DNA from: Ziziphus jujuba
Taxonomy: Eukaryota > Streptophyta > Magnoliopsida > Rosales > Rhamnaceae
NCBI RefSeq assembly: GCF_031755915.1
Contig: NC_083386.1
Coordinates: 6,748,501 to 6,812,500, forward strand
Direction of reading: 5' to 3'
Length of the DNA: 64,000 nucleotides
Part shown: one piece after another, positions 11,177 to 22,881 of the stretch
Layout of the letters: every line of letters starts with the position of its first letter
Position numbering within the stretch: position 1 is the first letter of the stretch
Translations under genes and position numbers: made by a program
Notes under the pieces: generated by a model
What the model was told of the DNA's origin: nothing
The model's input: only the letters and a program-made list of their open reading frames with translations
Databases searched by the model: none

Positions 11177-12245
11177 GTCCGCAGTGCCTTTTTCATTTTT
11201 TGGCTTTTGGGATTGTTTTTCCATTGCTAATTGTGTTGCTGCATGAAGTTCCAAATTTTTTTTGTATTAGTTTTTTGGTTTCTGCTGGTTTTGTTACTGT
11301 GATTTGATATCTAAATTCCAGTACTAATTGTTTTGTAGGCTTTCAAATTGCTAGAAGAAGCTTGAGGAGAATTTAGCACAAACGATTTCACTACTCTGAT
11401 TATTATGTGTTTTTTAATTTCTCTCTGTTTTCTATAGGAATTCTCATGAATAAACAGATTTTGTTATAAATAGTTATGTCAAAGTTCAATTTTTTCATTG
11501 AGTATTTGGAGTGTTGAAAGACTTTAAAAAACTTTTTTCTTTTCCTTTTTTTTAGAAGGGATGGTTCTGCTTCTTTATTGAATCCAACAAGTCTTTTTGT
11601 TCCAAGCAAGATTTATTTTTCCAAAGTAAAGATGAGCAGAAGAGTTTCTAGCAGTCAAGAACCAGTTAAAAATGACATTTCAAACATGGGATTTCAGACA
11701 ACATCGATACCAGACATTACATTTGCTCTAGTAGTGGTTAGTCAGATTATGAAAAATCATTAGCAATTTCATTTCAATTCCATATGCCTGTACTTAGATA
11801 TCTCAATGAAACACTGGAAATGAGTATCTTTGTACACGAAATGAAAGGATCTAGTTTAGATGTAATAAGCTACAGAGATACAAACCAGGATTGGCTGAAC
11901 ATCACCGGAAAAATTTTACAAGTCAAGTTTAGAACTAATATGAAAGTCCTGTACGTTTTTGTATTTTCGTTTAGAAAAAGATAATGCCTTTTTTCTCTCT
12001 TTTTTCTTATTGTTTAATACTTGCATATATGGCTTGTTGTGTAATGTAGCTCCTCTCATTGCCTTTTTTTTTTTTTTCCTTTTATTCTTCAGTTCAAATA
12101 AATCTTTGTAAGCAATGGAAAATTGACATTTTATTTATGATTTGGAAAAGTTTAGCTACAGAATTATCCACTCAACTAGCATTGAGATTGTTTGTTCAAA
12201 AAGCTCTGTTCTAAGCTTTATTTTTATTCCTCATATTTGAATCAG
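11177..12245 (+). other. NOL-A intron 1 with an unrecognised conserved segment
   Basis: 11540-11900 is shared with block C (59786-60080). In both it holds short open stretches such as SRRVSSSQEPVKNDISN and TSIPDITFALVVV. I do not recognise them, and they are broken in both copies. They may be a remnant of an exon or simply intron sequence duplicated with the block. Confidence 0.4.
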
Positions 12246-12548
12246 GTATAGGATATGCTCTGGCCAAAGAGTTTCTAAAAGCAGGTGACAATGTTGTAAT
12301 CTACCCAAGATCAGGTAAGAACTGACCTTGTGTCCATATTATTTGAAATCTCACTGTCATATAAATTGATCACTATATTTGCAAATATACTTGTCGGAAA
12401 GGAGAAATTGTGGTTTGAGAAGTAAAGCATGAGTTTTCCAAACGGTTGGTCTCTGTAATTGTTTAAAATTTTTTGTTGTATCATATCACAGCAGATGGTG
12501 TGGAATCAGCTGTCCAACAACTTTGACAAGAATTTGGGGAGCAGCATG

Positions 12549-15460
12549 TGTAACACCCCGTCCCGAACCATGTCGGAATTTTTGCACGTTGACCGAGGTT
12601 GACCATTGACCGTTGACCGAGCGGGTCAAAAGTTGACTTTTTGTTCCAGTTGAAATTTTGAGTTGACCAGGGTACCGTGGTGAAGTGCATGATTCCCCGA
12701 GTTCATAGACTAGTAGCACGTCGAAAACGGAGCTACGGTTTGAAAGTTATGAGCAAATCAAGTTGAGGTCCAAACTGTCCAAGGGGTGTCGGAGTTGACT
12801 TTTTATTTATGGGGAAATGAGCTTTGACTCATGCATGGTTGTGAAGTGCTCGTCGATACGAGTTCACAGACTAGCGGCACGCTTAAAACGGACATCCGGT
12901 TAAAAAGTTATGGACGCGTGAAGTTTGCTGGATACCGTAATATTTTAATGTTTTTGAGTTGATGAACAGTGAAATGCCACGTGTCGTCACCTGATTGGTC
13001 CACGTGGATGAACAGTGTCACCACTGTGGCTTTTATTTGACAAAAATCTCGGGGAAGAGAGAGAAAGAGAGAGAGGAGAGAGAAAGAGAGAGAGAGTCCT
13101 AACGGCCACCGGAGTTTTTCAAATTTTCCGGCCGATCTACCGTACACGCGCTGGCCAGCAAGAATCCTCTCCCCATTTCCGGCAAAACCCCAAAGTTTCA
13201 CGGCCATTGGCCGCCGGACGCGCCCGGATCGAGCATTCGAAGATCGGCGGGGATTTTTCCCTCCACCGCCGATAGACCGCTTTCCGGCCATTTTCCGGCC
13301 ACACGCGCCAGCTAGCCATCACCACCTCCTCAAGTCCAGCCAACCCACCAGGTTTCACTGCCACCGGACCACTGACGCGCCGGGATCGGAGCTTTTTCCG
13401 GCGAGGGGCCGGAATTCTTCAAACCGTGATTTCTCCGCCGTCCGGCCTCCGTTTGCCTCACCGCCTGTCCCATTGGATTGCTCTCCCCTCGATCTACAAA
13501 TCTGCAAAAAATCTCAGCCAACGGCCACTGCACGCGCTGCCGGTGACCGCGGCGGCTCGCCAGAAGTTACTGTTCCGGCGAGTACCCAGTCTCCCGGCCG
13601 GCTCCTGTCCACTGTGTTCGATCTCCTGAACCCGAATCCGGCATCCGTTTTCGCCAATTCGAGATGGTTTGGGAGAATTGTGGAGCCGAAACCCGAAAAG
13701 CTTTCCGGCGAGATTCCGACCCCATTGGGTCCGATCACCGGAAAGTAAGACCGAATCCGTGATCCTCATCACTCGAGCTTCGATTCGGTATATAACTCGT
13801 AACTTTTAGATATTGTTTGGTGTTCGCTCCCCGGGTACCCATTTGGGAATTACCCCAATAAAATATTAATATTTTTGGTTGGTACATTGTGGTTGTTTAG
13901 GTGCACAAGCGAGTAGTGGCGTTGATCCTGCGGAGGATCTTAGCTGATTTACGCTCTTAAGGTGAGTGACCCACCTTCAAAAAATTATTTTGGGCAATTA
14001 ATTATGTTTAATTGGTATTTAAATTATGCTCATGTGGTGCGATTTAATTATGAATTTTATTGTGGTTTAATTTATTTATCATGCATGAGCAAAGTGTATT
14101 TCGGTAGTATTTGTACGTGGTTTTAAGTATTATTTTTTCGGGCATAATTGGGTTAATTATTTTACGAAAATATTTGTTTAAATTTATAAATTATGCCCGC
14201 GGTATTTTTATGGTTGCATCTCGTATTTCGAGAAAGTTGTGGTTTGTTTGTTATCGATGGTTCGTACCAATGTATTAAATAAAAATATGTGGGATGGTAA
14301 GTGTGAGAATTTAATGTATTTCCCACGGTAGTTTTGGAAAACGGTACAATTGGTTTAATAATTATTTTAGATGCATTCACACAGTATTGGTGTTCTGGTA
14401 TATGTATATGTGGTTCAGCGCGCAAGTATTATTATTTCACCCGTGAGTTGCCATTGGACCGTGGGCAGGCAAGTTTGTTATTGCGCACAGCCGCCCCCCT
14501 CCTTGGCCGGGATGATGGTTTCAGCAGCGGTACTGTCGGGACGCCGAAGTGCCGTTTGCAAGTTTCTCTCTTTAACCCCCCCGCCAGTCGGTGCTCAGGA
14601 CGCTGGGTATCAGAGGGCATCACTGGTATATGGTGTGGTGCATCAAGTCAAATGTAATCGTCAGGTGTAATTTTCAAATAACGTTTCAAACCCCAAAGGT
14701 GTTCAAAAAATTATTTAATATAATTTATTACATTTTAATTATATTGGGGTATTTATTTATTTATTTATTGTTTATCAAATGGTTTAATCCTTTGGTTTTC
14801 GGGAAGTACGTACATCGGGTTTTGTGAAATTGTTTTAAAAGGGGAACATTTCAAACGGAGTGATTGGTGAGAGTTTTGAGGGAAAATTATTATTTCCAAC
14901 AGTTGTTATTATTTATTTATTAATTGTTGGTATTTGTTCAATTCCCTTAATTGTTATTATTATTATTTTATTATCATTAAAAGTGTTCAGTAGTTAGGGT
15001 CACTCATTGAGATAATTAGCATCTCACGTTTTTAAGTTCCATTCCCTTAGGTGCAAGAGGTGGTAGACGTTCTTCCGGAGCGAACCAATTTTCCGCTGCT
15101 ATCGTGTTTCGAGAAGTACCTTTATACTCATTCATTTCAGTGTATTATTTCTTTCATCTTGTTGTATTTCTGTTGATTAGCACTTCATAAAGCTCTGTAT
15201 ACTATTGGGACACTTATGTTTTATTTATACACTGGACTGTTGCTATTGTTGCGAAGTGCGGTAATTTGTGGAACAATTTGTAGTTTGCGGGAGGAATAAG
15301 GGGATGAGTATAGAAGTGTGTTTTCAGTGCAGGTAATTTTTGGTAAGTCCTACCCTTAGGGGAGGTGCTGCCGGATTTTCCGTTGGAAGGTTCGGTAGTA
15401 TTTCCCTGGGATCAGGGTTTGTCTAGGGTTCCGGGAAAGAATTCTGGACGGGTCCTGACA
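12549..15460 (+). mobile_element. Solo LTR, giant-LTR Gypsy family (2912 bp)
   Basis: It starts TGTAACACCCCGTCCCGAAC, ends GGACGGGTCCTGACA, and is flanked by the perfect duplication GCATG (12544-12548 and 15461-15465). It lies in NOL-A exon 3 at the codons for EQH-VWG. The 5' third has the GAGAAA-type tract (13052-13098). The centre (about 13975-14240) is the alternative AT-rich module GGGCAATTAATTATG shared with the LTR at 47804, unlike the LTR at 4659. Confidence 0.93.
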
Positions 15461-15575
15461 GCATGTGTGGGTACCTCCTTAAGTATCTATTTTCATTTTT
15501 GTTAAATGTTTCTTTCTAGCATGTGTGGGTACCTCCTTAAGTACCTATTTTCATATTTAAATATTTCTTTCTATT
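15461..15575. repeat. Tandem duplication of a NOL-A exon 3 / intron 3 piece
   Basis: The segment GCATGTGTGGGTACCTCC with its intronic continuation (TTAAGTA, CTATTTTCAT) occurs at 15461 and again at about 15520, next to the LTR end. It duplicates the exon 3 end and donor region, perhaps during repair at the insertion site. Confidence 0.6.
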
Positions 15576-15872
15576 TTATCTTCTTCATAATTTTCCTTCA
15601 TAATTCTCTGCTGGATTAGCTTGTTGCTTCGTTATATAAACTGTTGTTTCTCAGTAATTACCTTTTTTACAGGGTACTCAATGTGATGTTAGAGAAGGAC
15701 AGGATGTGAAAGATTTAGTTGCATTTGCACAAAGAAACCTCGGATACATTGATATATGGGTATTAATGTCACATATTTTGTCTTTAGATAATTTTATGTA
15801 TTCCAAAATCTAAATGTCCAAATGCTTTCTTGTAGATAATGATATTCAATGTGGTTATCCTTCACATGAAAC

Positions 15873-15892
15873 GCGCGCGCGCGCGCACACAC
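15873..15892. repeat. GC/AC dinucleotide repeat
   Basis: An alternating CG run passes into CA repeats in NOL-A intron 4. Alternating purine-pyrimidine sequence of this kind favours left-handed DNA. There is no sign of function. Confidence 0.6.
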
Positions 15893-16272
15893 ATGCAATT
15901 TACATGAAAAAAACATAATTGGAATTTGATTTGCAGTATGTTCGATCAAATGCATATAGTTATAAACCACTGGCAGAGGCTTCAGATGAAGACCTCATGT
16001 GAGTCTCATTTTCTTTTCTTTTTTTTTTCTTTTTTTTTTTTCTCCCATGTTTTACTTTATTTTGTCCCTACATGATTTCTTTCCTATTTCAGTTTCATTT
16101 ACATGTTTCCCTCATTTATACTCATACATGTGATCACTGTGGGGTTCCATTACATACAGTGAAGTTGTCGCTACAAATTTTCTTGGATTGATGATCTGTT
16201 GCCGAGAGGTAGTGAGAAGTTTTCTTTTTACTTGGCAATTCTTTTACGCTGATATATATATATATATATATA

Positions 16273-16303
<31 letters not shown>

Positions 16304-16354
16304 CCATGACTTTCGGCTTCTCGTAGGCAATAAAGATGATGTTGAACCAGCCTC

Positions 16355-16402
16355 GGGGGGGGCGGGGGGGGGGGGGGGGGGTGGTGGGGTGTGGTGTGGG
16401 GT
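16355..16402 (+). repeat. G-run expansion inside NOL-A exon 7
   Basis: Between the codons for NQPRG and HILNIDGAGSDG lie about 45 bases that are almost all G with a few T and C, where the enzyme needs only one or two glycine codons. The run breaks the frame and could form G-quadruplexes. It may also be a region of uncertain read length. Confidence 0.7.
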
Positions 16403-18287
16403 CGGCGCATATTTTGAACATTGATGGAGCTGGTTCAGATGGAAGACCAACCACAAGGTGCCGTTTTAGTTTGCAGTTACTGTAATACATTATTAAGAAA
16501 GATTTGGTTTATGATATCCTTTGCCTTCAGCATCTCATGTGTACCATAAATCCTTGCATCGAATGGCAGTGTCCTTTCATTTTAATTTCCATCCTGCTGC
16601 AATCTTTCACTCCAAACACCTCATCAATGGCCATTCAGATAAACTAGCTTTGTGTCTATCATAACCACCCAGACACTTCGTATTTGGCCTAAAATAGCTC
16701 TTCTTTGAATCTTTGATGACTTAGGTCTTAGATGATTCACACAGTTGAATGCTAGTGTGGAAACTAATTGTCAAGAATTATGCAATTATGATTCACTTGT
16801 ATTTTGTGGTATAGTGTATATTATTACCGTACACTTAATGAGCAAGACTTGTGGTGATTGTCACAATGGTTTTTCCTCTCTGTTTATCTGATTTTTTAAT
16901 ATTTCCTTACTTATTTTTTTCTTTTCTCATAGATTTGCTGCATATGGGGCAACAAAACGCAGTGTGGTACATTTAACCAAATCATTACAGGTACATGCTC
17001 TACTGGTTTTTCTCTTACGTAAGCAAAGTTAGTTTCTTTCTGAAAATATTACTTTTTAACTCCACAATGAAGAGCTCCCTGATTTTTTGCAGGCGGGATT
17101 GCGGATGCAAGATGTCAAAAATGTTGTTGTGCATAACCTTTCGGTATGTTCTTGCATAATTTGTGTAGTTATACTTCTTTTTACCTCAAAGAAAAATACT
17201 AATTGGACAGTATTTTCAAGAATAACAATAAACTATAATTTTTTTTTTATTCTATTTTTGTGTTTGTTGTAAATTAATACACCAGGAACAGAAGCAAAAG
17301 AAGAATCTACTATGTGATTTAACCGTTTATCGCCCACTGTACACATGTGTTACTGTTTTAGTTTCTTTTTAATATTTTGTTGTGTTTGCAGCCAGGAATG
17401 GTCACAACTGATCTTCTCATGTCTGGTGCAACTACAAAGCAAGCCAAATAAGAATTATACTTTTGTATGTTAATTCTCATACATGCTTCTGATGGAAATC
17501 AAATTATTTTGCTTCTTGCAGGCGAAGTTTTTTATCAATGTTTTGGCAGAACCAGCTGAAGTGGTAAGATGTTGCTTTTCGTGCGGGGATTTGCCATTGA
17601 GTATAAGATTATTAATGTCTTATGAAACAATACAGAAGCCTTTTGATCATTCATGGTTATTTGATTACCATGTTGATCCTCCGACAAGACTAAGACTACT
17701 TCCTATAACTTTTTGAATTATGGTGCCATCTCAGCTACTCATGATTCATGAGTTATATGTCAATATGTTATGAACCATTGCTACCTCATATATTTTGGCT
17801 TAATAAAATCTATGTTAATCATTCTTGTTCGAGATTATTGGTGGATGTCATGGGAAGGAAAATGAGCTTATATTTGCTGTTTTTGTAAACATGGGTTGCA
17901 TGACTTGCATGTACATGGAATGGAAGATCAATTTTGTATATTTGGTTTAATTTTCTGCATCTTTTGTTTTATTCTTTTATTTATATTATTCATCTAGTTG
18001 TCGCTGTTATCAGGTTGCGAATCCATCCTTGCCAATGGATCATGAAGCCAACTTACATCCGTTTTCTTACTGGCTTGAAAGCCTACACTCAAATTTTCTC
18101 AGTTAAGTGAAAGAAAAAGGCCATGTGTTTAGTTGCAATTATGGATTTTGATCTCAAATGCAGTTTCAAAACATTCTAAAATGTTTTTTATGTGAAAAAC
18201 TTATTTGACCAATTTTTCTCTGTTTGCTCCTTTGTACAGAGAATTGCTTTTGGTTCTAGAAGAAGCAGATATGTGCTTGAAAATTGA

Positions 18288-18754
18288 TTGGGATGAGAGA
18301 TAAATGTATTCATTTCTTTTTCTTTCTTTTCACTAAAGAGTTTAAAATTTAACATTATTTATCTGATCTTTTGAGTGGCATTTTTTGAGTTAACAGATCT
18401 ATTATGCAAAAAGTCTTTTTTTTGTTTTTTTTTTTTTTTTTTGTTTTTGGGTGCTTGGAGTTATTTTCATTTTAAGCGATCATCACATTATCAGAGGATT
18501 AAGACATGTAAATTGGATGAGTTTATTTCCATGTGATTTGGAGCTTGGATTCACTTGATTATATGGAAAAATAAAATCTCTAATATTTGCCTTTCATCCT
18601 GACTTTTAACTAAAGTATTTTCTTTCTCTATATTTTCCGCCTAACCAAACAAGAGAAATTAATATCTCTTTCTTTTTTCACTATTTTTTTTCTCTAATTA
18701 GTGATTTGCAAGTACAAATTATAATCATAGGCTTTTAACTTGTTGAGCTAGCAG
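18288..18754. other. Spacer between NOL-A and DExH-A
   Basis: AT-rich stretch with a poly-T run (18418-18443). It contains the NOL-A 3' UTR and the start of helicase intron sequence. No gene is seen. Confidence 0.4.
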
Positions 18755-20518
18755 AGTTTTGCTTCTAACTTGCTATGGTTCAATGGCAACATCTGAACAG
18801 GTTGGTTTAATAAGTTTATCCTAACTTATTAATCCTTACTGTTTGGATACTTCATCAGATTTGGTGTAGAAGTAAATTCTTGGAGATATGCATGCTTTTT
18901 CAAGATCTTTCATATCATTTGTTGTTTTATACGGTTAAAGTTGCACCTGTAAGTGTGTGTCTTTCAATTGAATGCTTTCTGTTTGGATATTGTGCATTAG
19001 GTTTGTACTTAAGACATATATTTGTTAAGTTATTGCAGAAAATGAGACATTTCATTAAGTGGGTGCTCATTTCAGATCATATTTCTTATTATTTTTGGAT
19101 GTCATTTTCTGCAGGAACTCATATTTGAGAGACCACCTCATAATGTGCATAAAGTAGTTCTTGCTACAAATATGGCGGAAGCAAGTATTACAATCAATGA
19201 TATAGTTTTTGTTATTGACTGTGGAAAAGCAAAAGAGACAACTTATGATGCTTTAAATAATACACCTTGTCTACTACCATCTTGGATATCACAAGCATCT
19301 GCACGACAAGTAAGAGAGTTAATTAGGCCCACTTTGCCTATATTTTGCCATATATTTGTAGTGCGTAATGGTTAATTTCATCTAGAAATCATCAGCGAAA
19401 CTGGCTTAGTTTTCAAACTTATTACCTAACCTTTTCAGTTCTATATCCATAAAAGTATTTGAATGGACATGCTATGAGTAGGTGGAACCTTGCTTGTGTT
19501 AATTGTGTGTTTATCTTAGTTTGATTTACATAAGTGGGTCCATTTCCTAATACCTTAATGCTTTTGGATGGATAATAGCAGAACATGGTACTAGAGCTCC
19601 CGTTTGTTTTTTATAATCAGATATGGATGATCCTTATTTTTGGCAATCTGTTGTTCTGCATGTTTAAGACCCTTTTTGTTCCAGTTAATAGGCTGATCTA
19701 CATGTGAATATGGGGTTGATAAGTGTGTGTTTGTGTTTGCTTTTTATTTATAGTTAGCTCACTCACTAATAACTTAAACTTTATGACCAATTGCAACTAA
19801 ACAGCTTGGATTATATGTAGCTATGCCTAGTAGACCTATGTCCTGTTAGGAAGTGTTTGACTGGTTCATAGATATAGCATCATAGTAGCACAACCTATAT
19901 GAAGCATTTTGAATCTCATTCCCCCTTCAATTGTCTTTCCTACTTCATCTTCATTTATTATATTTTCTTGTCGAGATCTGTTATTCTAATATGCACAAAT
20001 TCTACTTGGCTTGTGAAGTTTTACTGCAAGGAAACAATGTTAACTGCCTTCTTTGTGTGGTTCAGTTAGCAGGGACAGCAAAGTCTAGATTTTCTGCAAA
20101 GGATTACAGTGATTATATGGCTCTTGTTCGTGCATATGAAGGATGGAAAGATGCAGAAAGAGAAGGATCTGCATATGAGTATTGCTAGAGACATTTCCTC
20201 TCAGCTCAAACTCTTCAGGCTATCATTCTCTTCGGAAGCAGTTTAGCTTCATTTTAATAGATGCTGGCTTGGTAATGAAGATGCAAGCATCAACAACAGA
20301 TTAAGTCACAACCAATCATTAGTCCGTGCAATTATTTGTTCTGGCCTTTTTCCTGGCATAGCATCTGTAGTGGTAAGGACTCTCTATTTGGAGTTGTACT
20401 CTAATGTTGAATCCTAGATATCGAGATTTTTGTTGATACTTTATCTTTCATACTTGCAGCACCGAGAGACATCCATGTCTTTCAAAACAATGGATGATGG
20501 CCGGTTTTACTATATGCA

Positions 20519-21312
20519 GTGAGTAACAATGCTTAATCCATTCCCCCTCACTTATCTCTTTTTTTTTTCTTTTTTTTTCTTTTTTTTGGTTTTGATTTTG
20601 TGTTTCTTTTTTAATTATTATTATTATTATTTTCTGCCTATTTGCTCTTTCACAGAGGATGTGGTGCGCCTCTGAACCCCTTTTCATGTATGATAATTAA
20701 GGTCCAGTTATGTATGTCAAGCCAGCATCATATACTCCTGTACTCTCTCTTTTGCCCACCAAATAATATTTGGAAACCAAATGTGGTTCTTATGCGTAAA
20801 CAACCAAACAACCATGGGTTGTGAATACCAAGAGTCAAGGGCAAACAGCATAAATATGATGTGAAGTTACTATTTTATCTCCAAGTTCAAGCTGCTAGGA
20901 AGAGTCCAATTATTTATCATTCGTTAGCAATTCCACCTATCTACATGGGAATGGGAGGTGGCAGATTCTCACCTTTCCACTAATGACCTTTCATGCTTTA
21001 CAGCTATGATCGTGTACTTTAATGCGTATCAGAAGTCTACAATCTAGTTTAATGCCTCAAAAGTATAGGTGAATTCTTATCTCAATTCAGCATTTGTGAA
21101 TTTTGAAATCATTTAAATTTAAGTCATCCAAATCAAGTTTATTAATACATTACTATTTCTTGTTATTAACCATCCCAGAAGTCTACAGTCTAGTTTAGCT
21201 TCCTATTCGAGCAACAAATTTGAAGTTATTTTTCAGTTTATATATGTGGTCTTGCTAATTTGTCCATGGTTTTACAAGCATTTAATGGATACTAGCAACT
21301 ATTTTGCTCCAG
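20519..21312. other. DExH-A intron
   Basis: Intron sequence with a poly-T/poly-A-like stretch at 20559-20632. No gene or transposon edge is recognised. Confidence 0.4.
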
Positions 21313-21678
21313 AATTTTGTGAATGCACGTTACCAAACTATTCCTTATCCATGGCTGGTATTTGGTGAAAAAGTTAAGGACAATACTGTTTTCATGTGTG
21401 ATTCCACTGGTGTCTCTGATTCAATACTCATTCTTTTTGGTGTTGCGCTGAACCAAGGAGTGCAGGTATCGTTTCTACTGGCATATATCCCCATGTTTTT
21501 ATGTTAATTAAATTTACCGCTTGGATTTGGTAATTTACAGTTTGCATCATATTATAACTCTTTTCAGCCTGGACATTTGAAAATGTTAGAAGGGTTTGTC
21601 AACTTCTTTATGGATCCTAGTTTGTCAGAATGCTATTTGAAGCTAAAGGAAGAACTTAACAAGCTCATCCAAAAGAAG

Positions 21679-22369
21679 GTATGTCAGCCAAAACATTCAT
21701 GCTCAATTTTCCAACCCACACCGACAGCCTTTTAGAATTAAATAGGCAAATAAATAAATATGTCTCATATAAATGGAGCATTTGAGTGTTTCATTGCGAA
21801 ACATAATGTTTCCTGGAATTCGATTTTGCGGATATGCTTTTGTTTCTTTGTCTTAAGCGTGATTTTTTTACCTTTGACTATGTCCACTACAAAATATTGT
21901 TGGAAACATAAAATAACATGTATTTTCGTTTCTATTAAAATGTTGCACTATGATTGAGACCTTTATCTGAGAAAAGTTATTTTCTTAACGATGGGTATAG
22001 CTATTTCATAGGTAGGATACAAGAAAATATATCAGCATCAGTGCTTTAAAGACCATACCTGCATGCATCCTATATATGGTGCAGCCTAGCATTAATGAAC
22101 TACTCCAAACACTGTTGTTCATCATTTTTTTCTTTTTTGCTATTAGATATTGATTTCCTACTTTTTTCTTGAAAAATTTGCATTGTTTTCATTAACAAGT
22201 GATATAGTATTCTCTTTTTTTTTTTTTTTTTTTTTCCACAACATATTTGCTGCCTTACATATCAGATTTCTTCCACTGATGACTCTTTCTGGTCTTGCTT
22301 TAAAAGAAAATAATTGCTGTAGCTAATCTAGTTGATCTTTTGAACTATAATACTCCTGCAATTTTGCAG
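21679..22369. other. DExH-A intron shared with block C
   Basis: Aligns with 60090-60412 plus 61126-61573 of block C. At GAGACCTTTATCTGAG (about 21957) it is the empty site for the TRIM that sits in block C. Confidence 0.7.
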
Positions 22370-22881
22370 CTTGACGATCCTAGCCTGGACATTCACAAGG
22401 AAGGGAAATATCTTATGCTTGCGGTTCAAGAGCTGGTATATCTGGAGATCAATGTGAAGGGAGATTTGTATTTGGCAGGGATAGCAAGAAGCCAAATGAG
22501 TCTGGTAACGATGACAGATTCACAAGAGATGGAACGAATCCCAAGAGCTTGCTTCAAACTCTGATAATGAGGGCAGGGCACTCTCCTCCAAAATACAAAC
22601 CAAAGCACCTCAAGACAAATGAGTATAGTGCGCTGGTAGAGTTCAAGGGTTTGCAATTTGTTGGAAAACCTAAGAAAAACAAGCAGCTTGCTGGAAGGGA
22701 TGCTGCTGTAGAGGCATTGGCATGGTTAACTCATACTTCTGACAACAGTCGAGATGAAGATGACAAGCCCCCACCTGATTTGACTCACAACATTCGTAAA
22801 CTTCTTGGGAAATGTAGAAGATCAAAGCGTTGGTCTGGTTGATGATGGATGATGGAAAATGGTAAGAGATTTGACATATAA

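Larger units (their letters stand above)
10942..18287 (+). pseudogene. NOL: NOL-A: chlorophyll(ide) b reductase NOL, disrupted
   Basis: NOL is a short-chain dehydrogenase that acts with NYC1 in chloroplasts in the first step of chlorophyll b breakdown. Exon remnants: 10942-11176, 12246-12314, 12492-12548, 15673-15759, 15937-15998, 16160-16208, 16327-16457, 16933-16990, 17093-17143, 17392-17442, 17522-17563, 18014-18101, 18240-18287. Visible motifs are NVLITGSTKG/IGYALAKEFL (dinucleotide binding), CDVREGQDVKDLV, YGATKRSVVHLTKSLQ (catalytic YxxxK) and PGMVTTDLLMSGATTKQAK. Lesions: the 5' transit-peptide region is shortened relative to NOL-B, TGA at 12524, a solo LTR in exon 3, NNAG replaced by YVR, a G-run expansion in exon 7, a weak donor after CAA at 17442, and frame loss in the penultimate exon. 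It cannot make the enzyme. Confidence 0.9.
18755..22842 (+). pseudogene. DExH-A: 3' half of a DExH-box RNA helicase gene
   Basis: Exons: 18755-18800 (VLLLTCYGSMATSEQ), 19115-19309 (motif V region [11 protein letters not shown], then [20 protein letters not shown]), 20066-20372 ([20 protein letters not shown]...), 20460-20518, 21313-21465 (ARYQTIPYPWLVFGEKVK), 21568-21678 and 22370-22842 (double-stranded-RNA-binding-like C-terminus, PPKYKPKHLKTNEYSALVEF). The family is the plant DHX36/DExH3-like RNA helicases. The N-terminal RecA domain is absent. The exons for motif VI (QRRGRAGR) and part of the C-terminal domain, expected between 19309 and 20066, are also missing. Further damage: TGG to TAG at 20186, single-base losses in the exons at 20066 and 20460, and two extra bases in the last exon (GTATATCTGG versus GTATCCGG in block C). 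Confidence 0.88.

Noticed and set aside
12481..12719. Minus-strand ORFs at LTR starts (also at 4647, 22822 and 28861)
   Set aside because: They read the conserved antisense LTR head, differ in frame between copies and run across the insertion boundary.
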